This document shows positions 18,346 through 26,835 of a stretch of DNA of 64,000 nucleotides, piece by piece. The notes under the pieces are model-generated. The model made no database searches, was not told where the DNA came from, and saw only the letters and a program-made list of their open reading frames with translations. The DNA is taken from contig NZ_CP080095.1 in assembly GCF_019428685.1 (NCBI RefSeq), forward strand, positions 4,092,001-4,156,000. Reading direction: 5' to 3'. Source of the DNA: Paraburkholderia edwinii (GTDB lineage Bacteria; Pseudomonadota; Gammaproteobacteria; Burkholderiales; Burkholderiaceae). Numbering within the stretch: the first letter of the stretch is position 1; each line of letters begins with the position of its first letter. Made by a program: the position numbers and the translations under genes.

Positions 18346-19650
18346 ATGAACGAGACGGCAGTCATGAGCGCCTCCGCCCAGCGCCGCGTGAAGAAGCCTT
18401 TCTATCGCGCACTTTATTTTCATGTGCTCCTCGCGATTGTGCTTGGCGTGCTGCTCGGGCATTTCGATCCGTCGCTCGCGATCAAGATGAAGCCGCTTGG
18501 CGACGCATTTATCAAGCTCATCAAGATGGTGATCGGGCCGATCATCTTCTGCACCGTGGTGACCGGCATCGCCGGCATGGGCGACATGAAGAAGGTTGGC
18601 CGCGTCGGCGGCAAGGCGCTGCTGTACTTCGAAGTGGTCTCCACGTTTTCGCTCGTGATCGGTCTGATCGCAGGGCACATTTTCAAGCCGGGCAAGGGCT
18701 TCAATCTGAACCCGGCGACCATCGATACGAAAGAGCTCAGCGCCTTCACGACGGCGGCGCACAACATGAGCGCGGTCGATTTCCTCGTGCATCTGATTCC
18801 CGAAACGGTCTCCAGTGCCTTCACGACCGGCAACGTGCTGCAGATCCTGCTGGTCTCGGTGCTGTTCGGCGCGGCGCTGGCCGCGCTCGGTGAACGCGGC
18901 GCGCCGCTGACGAAGATGATCGATCAGATCGCGCACACGTTCTTCGGCATCGTGCACATCATCATGAAAGTGGCGGCGATCGGCGCGTTCGGTTCGATCG
19001 CCTTCACGATCGGCACGTTCGGCATCGAAGCGGTCATTCCTCTGCTCAAACTGATCGGCTCGTTTTATCTGACGCTCGTGATTTTCGTGCTGGTCGTGCT
19101 CGGCGCAATCTCGCGTGCGCTCGGCATCAATATCGTGCGCTTCATGGGTTATATCCGCGAGGAAATCCTGATCGTGCTCGGCACGAGTTCGTCCGAAGCC
19201 GCACTGCCGCAGATGCTCGAAAAGCTCGAGCGCATCGGCTGCTCGAAGTCGGTCGTCGGTCTCGTGATTCCGGCCGGTTACTCGTTCAACCTGGACGGCA
19301 CCAACATCTATCTGTCGATGGCCGTGCTGTTTATCGCGCAGGCGTTCAACGTCGAACTCACGCTGACCCAGCAGTTGACGCTGGTCGGTGTGGCGATGCT
19401 GACCTCCAAGGGAGCGAGCGGCGTGGCCGGTGCGGCTTTCGTCATGTTGACGTCGACGCTGCTCGTATTTCCGATCATTCCCGTGTCGGGCATGGTGCTG
19501 ATTCTCGGCATCCACCGTTTCATGGGCACCGGTCTCGCGATCGCCAACACCATCGGCAATGGCGTCGCAACGCTGGTCGTCGCCGCATGGGAAAAGGAAC
19601 TCGATCGCTCGAAGATGAACGAGGTCATGTCGCAGCAGCGCGCCAACTAG
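18346..19650 (+). CDS. dctA: C4-dicarboxylate/cation symporter DctA
   Basis: 434 residues with about eight transmembrane helices and two re-entrant loops. Diagnostic DAACS-family segments are present: [20 protein letters not shown], the serine-rich loop [13 protein letters not shown], and [13 protein letters not shown] with the Asn/Asp substrate and cation site, then [14 protein letters not shown]. The protein imports C4-dicarboxylates with cations across the inner membrane. It follows the PDC hydrolase gene by 159 bases and precedes a porin, suggesting a cluster importing a dicarboxylic aromatic derivative or its products. Gene-family confidence is high; the exact substrate is uncertain. Confidence 0.9.
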   Translation: MNETAVMSASAQRRVKKPFYRALYFHVLLAIVLGVLLGHFDPSLAIKMKPLGDAFIKLIKMVIGPIIFCTVVTGIAGMGDMKKVGRVGGKALLYFEVVSTFSLVIGLIAGHIFKPGKGFNLNPATIDTKELSAFTTAAHNMSAVDFLVHLIPETVSSAFTTGNVLQILLVSVLFGAALAALGERGAPLTKMIDQIAHTFFGIVHIIMKVAAIGAFGSIAFTIGTFGIEAVIPLLKLIGSFYLTLVIFVLVVLGAISRALGINIVRFMGYIREEILIVLGTSSSEAALPQMLEKLERIGCSKSVVGLVIPAGYSFNLDGTNIYLSMAVLFIAQAFNVELTLTQQLTLVGVAMLTSKGASGVAGAAFVMLTSTLLVFPIIPVSGMVLILGIHRFMGTGLAIANTIGNGVATLVVAAWEKELDRSKMNEVMSQQRAN

Positions 19651-19704
19651 TCACGCGCTAATCAACCGCCAATCAACCACTAAATACTCATCACTCGTTT
19701 CAGT

Positions 19705-19727
19705 CTGCGTGGCGTAAGACCACGCAG
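19705..19727. terminator. Hairpin between dctA and porin gene
   Basis: CTGCGTGG and CCACGCAG form a perfect 8-bp stem with a 7-base loop. It is followed by GCGGGGACATTTTC rather than a clean T-run, so it may attenuate transcription or stabilise mRNA instead of fully terminating. Confidence 0.45.
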
Positions 19728-19772
19728 CGGGGACATTTTCGCGCCAAAAAAACGACAAGTCTGGAGACTGCC

Positions 19773-20864
19773 TTGAAATTCAGAACAAACAAATCAACGC
19801 GAGCGATGGTGCTTCGCGGCTTCTGCGCGACGTGCGTCTGCGTGGCGGTAACGCATGGAAACGCCTACGCCGGCGACTCCTCGCAGGCTGCGGCCGGCGC
19901 GGCGCAGATGGTCACGCCCGGCGTGGAAATGTACGGGCTCATCGGTCAGTACATCGATAGCACCAAACTCAGCTCGACAGCGAAAAGCACCGTGCAGCAA
20001 GGCGGCGGCGGGATGACGACTTCCTTCTGGGGCATCCGCGGCCGCGAAGACCTCGGCGGCGGCTATGCCGCGATATTCAGCGTCGAGAGCTTCTTCCGCC
20101 CCAACACCGGCCAGCTCGGACGCAACACGACGGACGGCCTCTTTTCGCGCAATGCCTATGCTGGCCTGACCGGCCCGTACGGCACGGTCAAGCTCGGCGA
20201 ACAGACCAACCCGACTTACCTGAACCAGCAGTTCGTCAATCCGTTCGGCTCTTCGGTGGTGTTCTCGCCGCTGATCGTCCAGTCGTACACGGCGGCCTTC
20301 AGTAACACGGAAATTGGCGACACCGTGTGGCGCAATGCGCTCGAATACGTGTCGCCGAACTTCAGCGGACTGACCGCGGCGGTCATCTATGGCGTGAGCG
20401 ATACGACCGGGCACCAGGGGCACGACAACCTCGGCGTGCACCTCACGTACATCCACGGACCAATGACGGCCGTGTTCTCCGCGCAGCGTGTGCGGTCGTC
20501 GGTCCTCGCGCCGGTCGTGGCGCCGCAGAACCTCTACCTGCTGGGCGGCGCTTACGACTTCAGAGTGATCAAGCTGTACGCCGCCGCGCAGATGACGAGC
20601 AACAACAACGCGGAAACCGGCTCGCACACTTACGAGGCCGGCTTCACGCTGCCCATCAATGCGGTCAACGACATCCGGGCCGAATGGGCACGCACGAATC
20701 ACACTGCCCCGCGCGATACCGGCAACGTGCGCAACACCGGCACCGTCGCCTACGACTACATCCTGTCCAAGCGGACTTACGTCTACGCCTTGTACATGTA
20801 CGACAAGCAGTCGGCTAAACCGTCGGGCAGCACCTTCGGCGTGGGCATTCAGCACACCTTCTAG
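19773..20864 (+). CDS. Gram-negative porin (OmpC-like, Burkholderia type)
   Basis: 363 residues. A signal peptide with a rather polar core ends near GNAYA. The mature barrel starts GVEMYGLIGQYID and shows the porin-4 hallmarks FWGIRGREDLGGGYAAIFSVE, GLTGPYGTVKLGEQ and the terminal Phe (GVGIQHTF) needed for outer-membrane assembly. It forms a passive channel; its position after dctA suggests it admits the same class of organic acids. AGGAG-like sequence is weak upstream (CTGGAGACTGCC), but the start is clear. Confidence 0.9.
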   Translation: MKFRTNKSTRAMVLRGFCATCVCVAVTHGNAYAGDSSQAAAGAAQMVTPGVEMYGLIGQYIDSTKLSSTAKSTVQQGGGGMTTSFWGIRGREDLGGGYAAIFSVESFFRPNTGQLGRNTTDGLFSRNAYAGLTGPYGTVKLGEQTNPTYLNQQFVNPFGSSVVFSPLIVQSYTAAFSNTEIGDTVWRNALEYVSPNFSGLTAAVIYGVSDTTGHQGHDNLGVHLTYIHGPMTAVFSAQRVRSSVLAPVVAPQNLYLLGGAYDFRVIKLYAAAQMTSNNNAETGSHTYEAGFTLPINAVNDIRAEWARTNHTAPRDTGNVRNTGTVAYDYILSKRTYVYALYMYDKQSAKPSGSTFGVGIQHTF

Positions 20865-20892
20865 TTCACGTTATCAGCAAGGAAGCGCTCTT

Positions 20893-21006
20893 ATGACGAT
20901 CGACATTCACGGCCCCTGCGCGACCGCGCTCAAGGCGCTAAAAGCGTGGCGCAACCGCGCGATGCGCAAAGCGGATGTAAGCGGAGGGTCGCGCCATGTC
21001 GACTGA
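20893..21006 (+). pseudogene. N-terminal remnant of a LigJ-type 4-oxalomesaconate hydratase
   Basis: A 37-codon frame with a good ribosome-binding site (AAGGAAG, 8 bases upstream) encodes MTIDIHG...ALKALKAWRNRAM. From memory of the family, LigJ-type amidohydrolases begin MIIDIHGHYTTAPKALEAWRNRQ, so the similarity covers the first 25 residues. The key HGHY metal motif has decayed to HGPC. The frame ends after 37 codons, overlapping the start of the next gene by 11 bases, and the other 300 or so residues are gone. The leader may still be translated and couple translation of the downstream gene. The family match needs a database check. Confidence 0.6.
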
Positions 21007-21691
21007 GCGTGTACTGACCGGCATTTCATCGATGGCGACGCGCGGCTTGCTCGCCGATCTGACCGCGCTGTATCAGCGGGAGACGCAGCAGCGCGTTGCG
21101 ATCGAATCCGTGGGCGGCGTCGAAGCGGCCAAACGGGTGGAAAGCGGCGAGGCATTCGACATTGTCATGCTTGCATCGGACGCATTGGCCCGTCTCGCGG
21201 ATGCGGGCCATGTCGCGCGCGATAGCCTGGTGGAGGTGGTGCGCTCGTCGATTGCCGTGGCGGTCAAAGCCGGCGCGGCGGCGCCCGATATCGGCAGTGA
21301 AGCAGGCCTTCGCGAAGCGGTGCTGCGCGCCAGAACGGTGGGGTATTCGACTGGACCAAGCGGTGCGCATGTGCTGCGGCTGCTCGAACAATGGGGCGTT
21401 TCGGGTAACGAAGGGCCGCGCGTTATTCAGGCGAAGCCTGGCGTGCCGGTCGGCTCGCTGATTGCAAGCGGTGAGGTCGAGATCGGCTTCCAGCAGCTGA
21501 GCGAACTGATGCACGTGGAAGGGATCACTGTGCTCGGAACGCTGCCTTCCGCGATTGCATCGATTACGGTGTTCAGCGCGGCCATCACGTCTGCTTGCGC
21601 GAATCCCGGACTCGCTGCGTCTTTTCTTGCCTTCATCACGTCGGACAAAGCGGCAAGCTTCGTGCGCCGTCATGGAATGGAACCGGCCTGA
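20996..21691 (+). CDS. ModA-like substrate-binding-domain protein without signal peptide
   Basis: 231 residues matching the molybdate-type extracellular binding fold (LTGISSMATRGLLADLTALYQ, FDIVMLASDALARL, PGVPVGSLIASGEVEIGFQQLSELM). It lacks any signal peptide: the first strand starts at residue 6. No ABC permease or ATPase is nearby. Proteins of this type occur in aromatic dicarboxylate clusters and may act in the cytoplasm, possibly as an isomerase-like or ligand-binding protein; that role is an inference. It overlaps the LigJ remnant by 11 bases and is probably translationally coupled to it. Confidence 0.75.
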   Translation: MSTERVLTGISSMATRGLLADLTALYQRETQQRVAIESVGGVEAAKRVESGEAFDIVMLASDALARLADAGHVARDSLVEVVRSSIAVAVKAGAAAPDIGSEAGLREAVLRARTVGYSTGPSGAHVLRLLEQWGVSGNEGPRVIQAKPGVPVGSLIASGEVEIGFQQLSELMHVEGITVLGTLPSAIASITVFSAAITSACANPGLAASFLAFITSDKAASFVRRHGMEPA

Positions 21692-21787
21692 TCGACGCCG
21701 GTTCGACTTGAAGCGGCCTTGAATCGCTCTTGAGGTGGCGAGCATCACCTGCGGTTGGATGTCCGCAAGACGCACGCTTGCGGACTT

Positions 21788-21979
21788 TCAATCGAGGCGC
21801 TTTTCGAACCAGTGATGTGCATAGGGCTCTGCGTTGAACGCATCGACTTCGACGTATCCCGATTGCCGGTATAGCGAAATCGCCTCGCGCAGTGTTCGAT
21901 TCGTCTCGAGGCGAATCACGGTCAACGCTGGGCTGACCTATCGACGCAGCGCGAGGCTTTCGCCGATAATGGCGTTCAT
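21788..21979 (-). pseudogene. C-terminal fragment of a GNAT acetyltransferase
   Basis: Reading the minus strand, the frame ends with RLETNRTLREAISLYRQSG, then YVEVDAFNAEPYAHHWFEKR, LD and a stop. This is the typical last third of a GNAT N-acetyltransferase (LYRxxGY, HHWFEK). An in-frame stop (TAG at 21938-21940) interrupts it, and upstream only MNAIIGESLALRR remains before similarity ends. The acetyl-CoA-binding RGxGxG region is not present. No complete gene exists here; it is a decayed fragment. Confidence 0.7.
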
Positions 21980-22034
21980 TCACGGGCAGGCGCCGTGCGC
22001 CGGCTTGGGCATTCGATCGTCACGGGGGGTCGTT

Positions 22035-22955
22035 ATGCATCTCGCCGGCACCATACTTCCGATCTTCGCGATTATCCTGGCGGGATGGCTTGCCGGCGTC
22101 TCCGGATACCTGCCGCGAGAGCTAGCCGCGCCGCTGATGCGCTTCGCGTATTACGTCGCGATGCCAGCCTTAGTGTTCCTGACGATCGCCGACGAGACGC
22201 TTCACTCGCTACTCGACTGGCGCTTCGTGGCTGCGTTCGGCGGCGGTTCGATGCTCTGCTTTGCGGCTGTCATGCTATTCGAGCGCATTGCGCGCGGAAA
22301 TAGCGCGCGCAACAGCGCGATGCTGGCCGCCGCTGTTTCGATGACCAACACCGGTTTCGTCGCCCTGCCGATTCTGAAGACGCTGTTCGGCCAGCCCGGC
22401 GTGCTCGCGGCGGCCATCGCGACGATCTTCGTCGGCGCGGTCCTCTTTCCGGTGCTGGTCGTGATTCTCGAAATCGATCGCCGCGGCGCGTCGCGCGGCG
22501 TGAGCGGAGCGGCACTGATCCGGCAGATCGCCACCAACCCCGTGATTCTCGCGACACTTTGCGCACTGGCCTGGTCGATCGTCGGCGTGAGGTTGCCGGG
22601 ACCGGTCGTGTCGTTGCTCACGATACTCGGCGAAGCGTTGACGCCTTGTGCGCTTTTCTCAATCGGACTCGATCTGACGCTCGGCGAGCTGCGCGAACGC
22701 GTGCGGCTCTACGCGCTACTCACCGTGCTCAAGCTCGCGATCGTGCCGCTCGTCGTGTACGCGTTGTGCCTCGCGGCGCGGCTCGATCACACGGCAACTG
22801 TCGCGGCGGTCGTGTGCGCCGCCGTGCCGACCGCGAAAAGCGCCTATGTACTGGCCGTGGAATACGATGTCGAAAAGCCCGTCGTGAGCGGCGTGATTTC
22901 GATGACCACGCTGTTCTCAGTCGTCACGCTGCTCGGCTGGTTGCATATTCTCTAG
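22035..22955 (+). CDS. AEC family transporter (auxin efflux carrier type)
   Basis: 306 residues with ten predicted membrane helices in two five-helix repeats, starting MHLAGTILPIFAIILAGWLAG. Family-like features include the first-repeat FAYYVAMPALVFLTIAD, the central cytoplasmic loop near residues 150-165 and the C-terminal PTAKSAYVLA. AEC proteins export or import small organic anions (malate, malonate, auxin-like acids). The ATG at 22035 follows a G-rich ribosome-binding site (GGGGGT); the long frame starting at 21834 crosses the GNAT fragment and is not real. Confidence 0.85.
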   Translation: MHLAGTILPIFAIILAGWLAGVSGYLPRELAAPLMRFAYYVAMPALVFLTIADETLHSLLDWRFVAAFGGGSMLCFAAVMLFERIARGNSARNSAMLAAAVSMTNTGFVALPILKTLFGQPGVLAAAIATIFVGAVLFPVLVVILEIDRRGASRGVSGAALIRQIATNPVILATLCALAWSIVGVRLPGPVVSLLTILGEALTPCALFSIGLDLTLGELRERVRLYALLTVLKLAIVPLVVYALCLAARLDHTATVAAVVCAAVPTAKSAYVLAVEYDVEKPVVSGVISMTTLFSVVTLLGWLHIL

Positions 22956-22965
22956 CGGCCCTTCG

Positions 22966-23346
22966 CTATCCGTTAATACGATCCCGAACCACTGCCTCGC
23001 ACGGCAGAATCCGGTCGGCCTCGTCAAGCTCCGTCGCGTGATGGATTCCCCATTCGATCAGGGAATTCAGCACGGGCCGCAGGCTTTCGCCCAGCGCAGT
23101 CAGCCGATATTCAATTCCCTGACTATCCTGCGCCCGCGCTTGCCGGCTCACCATCCCATGCTCCTCCAGCGCGCGCAGTTGCTCGATCAGCACTTTCTGC
23201 GAGATGCCGACGATGCGGTTCTCCAGTTCGCACGTGCGTTGCGGGCCGTCCAGAAGCACATAAAGGATGACCGCCTTCCAGCGTCCTGAAACGACGGCTA
23301 GCGCACGCTCGACCGGCAAGCCCGGCAGCCTGTTGATGACCTTCAT
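22966..23346 (-). CDS. HxlR-family winged-helix regulator
   Basis: 126 residues beginning MKVINRLPGLPVERALAVVSGRW. The HxlR core is clear: VSGRWKAVILYVLLDGPQRTCELENRIVGISQKVLIEQLRALEEHGMVSRQ, then YRLTALGESLRPVLNSLIEWG. These are small MarR-like redox or metabolite sensors. It converges on the AEC permease gene with 10 bases between stops. The Met at 23346 is the first residue of the conserved domain; the longer frame reaching 23775 overlaps another gene. Confidence 0.88.
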   Translation of the reverse strand: MKVINRLPGLPVERALAVVSGRWKAVILYVLLDGPQRTCELENRIVGISQKVLIEQLRALEEHGMVSRQARAQDSQGIEYRLTALGESLRPVLNSLIEWGIHHATELDEADRILPCEAVVRDRING

Positions 23347-23426
23347 CGCCAACTCCTGAGCAAAGCGTATGGGGATGGAAAAGCCTATGGTAGACCTGTT
23401 CGAAGCTTCCCCGCTTGCGAGCGGTG

Positions 23427-23843
23427 TCAACGGACAAGCGATCCGCACATCCACGCCCATGCAGCCCGCACGCGTCGGCCGCGGTCTTCGAAGAGCCAGG
23501 AGGCGGTGAGCGCCAGCAGGCCCGAAGTCACGCCTGTGACAATCGGCTCGGCAAACACGAAGCCATAGTGACTCGTATGCGAGTAGGCATCGCCGAGCAT
23601 CGTGAGGAAGCCCACGATAAGCGCATTGCCGTAACGGTTTGCGTAGAGCTTCGCAGCGGGTGTGAAAGTCAGCAGCACAGCCAGAATTCCGGTGGCCACT
23701 CCGGTATGAAGTGCGACTGCCCAATGGGCAAGGCTTGGAAAATTGGCCCAGCTCCCGGGCATGCAGGTCATGCACGCGCAGGTGGGCTGCCAGAGACGCT
23801 GGACAAACAGTCTGACGCGGCCTCTCCAGTCGCTCGGGTTCAT
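23427..23843 (-). CDS. Small integral membrane protein of unknown function
   Basis: 138 residues from MNPSDWRGRVRLFVQRLWQP. A cysteine-containing amphipathic start (CACMTCMPGSW) is followed by about three hydrophobic helices (HWAVALHTGVATGILAVLLTF, ALIVGFLTMLGDAYSH, EPIVTGVTSGLLALTASWLF) and an arginine-rich tail. The ATG is preceded by GGGGGAAA on the coding strand. No family is recognised. It may share a promoter with nothing nearby, as the HxlR gene starts 80 bases downstream on the same strand. Confidence 0.65.
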   Translation of the reverse strand: MNPSDWRGRVRLFVQRLWQPTCACMTCMPGSWANFPSLAHWAVALHTGVATGILAVLLTFTPAAKLYANRYGNALIVGFLTMLGDAYSHTSHYGFVFAEPIVTGVTSGLLALTASWLFEDRGRRVRAAWAWMCGSLVR

Positions 23844-24155
23844 GTTTCCCCCAGACGTTCGTATCACGCGACGCGTGAACGGTTCTGCCCGCAAATCTCC
23901 GGGCACCTGCGCGCGGCGCGTTGATTCAGTTTAGGTGATCGGTGCGGTTTGTTTTATGACGAGACCGACCATATGCCTCGCGTAATACTGGCCCAGCGAC
24001 TTCCCAGCGCACCCCCACCTGGCGTTAACCCTATCAAGACAACAGCGCCCACTACCCCTATTCTTTGGATACAGAGTTCAGAACACGAAACTCGGAGTGC
24101 GACAAGGAACACCACAACTTGATCGCACCTCCCCATCAATCATCGGAGAAAGGAC
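23844..24155. other. Intergenic region upstream of the Rieske operon
   Basis: About 310 bases without a supported gene. Because the flanking genes are divergent, it should hold promoters for both the membrane protein at 23427-23843 and the Rieske oxygenase operon. I could not pick out a convincing -35/-10 pair or operator; a GGAGAAAGGAC ribosome-binding site precedes 24156. Confidence 0.5.
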
Positions 24156-25709
24156 ATGAGCATCAAGTCGGAGAAGATGGACGAGCAGAAGCACACGGGC
24201 GGCGGCTCTACAACCGTTGCGAAGAAGCTGATCCCTTACGGCGGGTATTACACGAACAAGGTGCCCGACCACGATCCAGAACTGACCGAAACCGGTCCCG
24301 GCACGCCGATGGGCGAATTCATGCGGCGTTTCTGGCAGCCGGTGTGCATGTCCATCGAGCTCACCGACACGCCGCGGTTTCTGAAGATCCTCACTGAAGA
24401 ACTCGTCGCGTTCCGCGACAAGAGCGGCCGCGTCGGCGTGCTGCATGCCCACTGCGTGCATCGCGGCGCATCGCTCGAATACGGCGCCATTCAGGAGCAC
24501 GGCATCATGTGCTGCTATCACGGCATGGTGTTCGACGTCGACGGTACGTGTCTGCATGTGCCTTTCCCGAAAGGCGAGGAAAAGGAAGCCGAAAAATTCG
24601 CCTGCTCGATCCGTCAAGGCGCCTATAAGGCAGTCGAGCGAAACGGGCTCGTGTTCGCGTATATGGGTCCGCCGGAAGAAGAGCCGCCGTTCCCCGAGTG
24701 GGAGGGCGATTTCACGGTGATGGAAGGCGACGAGCTGGTTCCGTATAGCAATTTCCAGCACTGCAACTGGCTGCAGGTGCAGGACAACGCCGCCGACAAC
24801 TACCACCCCACTGCCCTGCATGCCGGCAAGAACGTGGTGGACGGCCACTATCAGGGCACCACGTTCGACGAAGTCGGCGCAGCGTCGATGGAAGTGGCGC
24901 CGGACATGAATTTCGTGCCCGTGCAGGGCGGCCGCAGCCTCGCCTGCGCAGGCGCGCGGCGAGTCGACAAGGACAAGCTTTTCGTGCGCGTCCAGCATCA
25001 GGTCCTGCCCAACCTGAGCCTGCACGCCTACACCTCCGAAGACGGCTCGCAAAAGAAGCTGTTCAGCCGCTTCCACATCATTCGCTGGACGGTGCCGGTC
25101 GACGACGAGAACAGCAAGATGATCGGCTGGCGCGTCATGGGCCCGGGCATCGATACGCGTGGCGTCGGCAATAAGGCGCTGGTGGGCTACGAGACCATCG
25201 ACTTTCTCGAAGGCCAGGTCGCGATGCGTCGTCCCGAACGCTTCGGTCAATACAAGCTGGAAGATCTGCCGCCTATCCCGTCGAACCATCGCGAGCGGGC
25301 GAACTACAAGGACACGCAGTACGCACCGGGCGACTACGAAGCGATCATCAGTCAGCGGCCGATCGCCGTTCACGCGCTCGAACATCCGACACGGTTCGAT
25401 GCAGGCCTCTACCAGTTCCGCAAGATGCTGCGCGACGCGGTGCGCGGCACCAACGCCGCCGCGTCCGCCCAAGGCTTTGCCGAGTGGTTCCGTGCGCTCG
25501 GCGGTTCACCGAACAGCTACTGCTCGGGCAATGTCTTCGAGGTCGCGGAAGGCGAAACGGTCGAAGAGGAAGTCACGCGGCGCCGCAAGGTGCTCAAATC
25601 GGTCGTATCGATCCTTACCGAAAGTGAAGCCTTGAAGGGCAAAGAACGCGCTGAGTTTGTGCGCGGCAAATTCGACGAGCTCGAGCAGTCGATGAAGAGC
25701 CGGAGCTAA
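24156..25709 (+). CDS. Rieske non-heme iron oxygenase, alpha subunit
   Basis: 517 residues. The Rieske 2Fe-2S ligands are C100-x-H102 (HAHCVHRGASLEYG) and C119-x2-H122 (MCCYHG). The mononuclear iron site is marked by DNAADNYHPTALH with H217 and H222, plus a distal acidic ligand not assigned. The layout matches phthalate-dioxygenase-like alpha subunits that hydroxylate or demethylate aromatic or related substrates with electrons from a separate reductase. The reductase gene starts 2 bases after the stop, so the two form one operon. The protein is longer than most (usually 350-450 residues), with an extended C-terminal helical region. Substrate unknown. Confidence 0.9.
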   Translation: MSIKSEKMDEQKHTGGGSTTVAKKLIPYGGYYTNKVPDHDPELTETGPGTPMGEFMRRFWQPVCMSIELTDTPRFLKILTEELVAFRDKSGRVGVLHAHCVHRGASLEYGAIQEHGIMCCYHGMVFDVDGTCLHVPFPKGEEKEAEKFACSIRQGAYKAVERNGLVFAYMGPPEEEPPFPEWEGDFTVMEGDELVPYSNFQHCNWLQVQDNAADNYHPTALHAGKNVVDGHYQGTTFDEVGAASMEVAPDMNFVPVQGGRSLACAGARRVDKDKLFVRVQHQVLPNLSLHAYTSEDGSQKKLFSRFHIIRWTVPVDDENSKMIGWRVMGPGIDTRGVGNKALVGYETIDFLEGQVAMRRPERFGQYKLEDLPPIPSNHRERANYKDTQYAPGDYEAIISQRPIAVHALEHPTRFDAGLYQFRKMLRDAVRGTNAAASAQGFAEWFRALGGSPNSYCSGNVFEVAEGETVEEEVTRRRKVLKSVVSILTESEALKGKERAEFVRGKFDELEQSMKSRS

Positions 25710-25711
25710 CG

Positions 25712-26728
25712 ATGGAAACCTCGCTGGAAGCAGAAGAGGCCGTTCAGGATATCGAAGCAGGCACGCTTGATGTTCGCGTGAAGCAGGTGCGTTACGAAGG
25801 CAAAGGCATTCACTCGTACGAGTTCACGAGTCTGACGGGCGAGCCGTTGCCGCCTTTCGAAGCGGGCTCGCATATCGATATCCACCTGAAAAATGGCGTG
25901 ATCCGTCAATACTCGCTGTGCAATTCGCCTGCCGAGCGCAACCGCTACGTGATTGCGGTGCTCAGGGATGAAGCCGGTCGCGGCGGTTCGCGCGCGATGC
26001 ACGATGAGGTGGCGGCGGGAAGCATCGTCACCATCAGCAGGCCGCGCAACCACTTCGCGCTCGATGGCAACGCGAAGCGCGTCGTTCTGATTGCAGGCGG
26101 TATCGGCGTGACGCCGCTCAAGGCGATGGCTCACGAACTCGACACGCACCACGTCGAGTTCGAAATGCACTACTGCGCACGCAATCGCGACGCTGCCGCG
26201 TTCGGCGAAGAATTTTCCGCGATGGAACGCGATGGCAGATTGCACTATCACTTCGACGACGGCGCGAAGCACAACCAGCTCGATATCGCGAAGCTGCTTG
26301 CGCGGCCGGCGCCAGGTACGCACGTCTACTACTGCGGCCCCGCGGGTTTTATGAAGGCATGCGCCGATGCGGCAAGCCACTGGCCGAAGGGCACCGTGCA
26401 TTTCGAGCATTTCAAGGCGCCGGAGCAACCGAAGCGCGCACCGGCACCGGTTAGCACGGAGTCCACGGGCGGATGCGACGTGACCATCGCCAGCACCGGT
26501 CAGGTGGTCCATCTGAGTGCGGATCAAAGCCTGGCCGATGCACTCAACGCGGCCGGCGTCGAGGTTCCGACCTCGTGCTGTGCGGGCCTCTGCGCAACCT
26601 GCAAGGTTCGTTACCGCGAAGGAGAAGTCGAGCACAACGACTTCATCCTCAGCGACGAAGAACGGCGCGAATACCTCACGACGTGCGTCTCGAGGCCGAT
26701 CGGCAAGACGCTGGCCCTCGATCTGTAA
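25712..26728 (+). CDS. PDR/VanB-family oxygenase reductase
   Basis: 338 residues in the class IA order. The FMN domain has RQYSLCN (about 65-71), the NAD domain AGGIGVTPLKAM (about 128-139), and the C-terminal plant-type ferredoxin C289-x4-C294-x2-C297 and C325. It transfers electrons from NADH to the Rieske oxygenase encoded just upstream, an arrangement seen in phthalate and vanillate oxygenase systems. The start lies 2 bases beyond the oxygenase stop; reinitiation is likely. Confidence 0.92.
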   Translation: METSLEAEEAVQDIEAGTLDVRVKQVRYEGKGIHSYEFTSLTGEPLPPFEAGSHIDIHLKNGVIRQYSLCNSPAERNRYVIAVLRDEAGRGGSRAMHDEVAAGSIVTISRPRNHFALDGNAKRVVLIAGGIGVTPLKAMAHELDTHHVEFEMHYCARNRDAAAFGEEFSAMERDGRLHYHFDDGAKHNQLDIAKLLARPAPGTHVYYCGPAGFMKACADAASHWPKGTVHFEHFKAPEQPKRAPAPVSTESTGGCDVTIASTGQVVHLSADQSLADALNAAGVEVPTSCCAGLCATCKVRYREGEVEHNDFILSDEERREYLTTCVSRPIGKTLALDL

Positions 26729-26835
26729 CCGCCTCTGGCCAGCGGCGCACTGGTCAACCGCTCGAAAAACTGACGTTCAATTCACGCCACTCAAGGCTTT
26801 TTAAATTCCCACTCAATATGTAGGAGGACTGGCAT

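Noticed and set aside
18319..19515. A 398-codon minus-strand frame opposite dctA
   Set aside because: Asp/His/Arg-rich shadow; dctA has clear family motifs.
24078..25472. A 464-codon minus-strand frame opposite the Rieske gene
   Set aside because: The Rieske frame carries complete metal-ligand motifs; the opposite frame has none.
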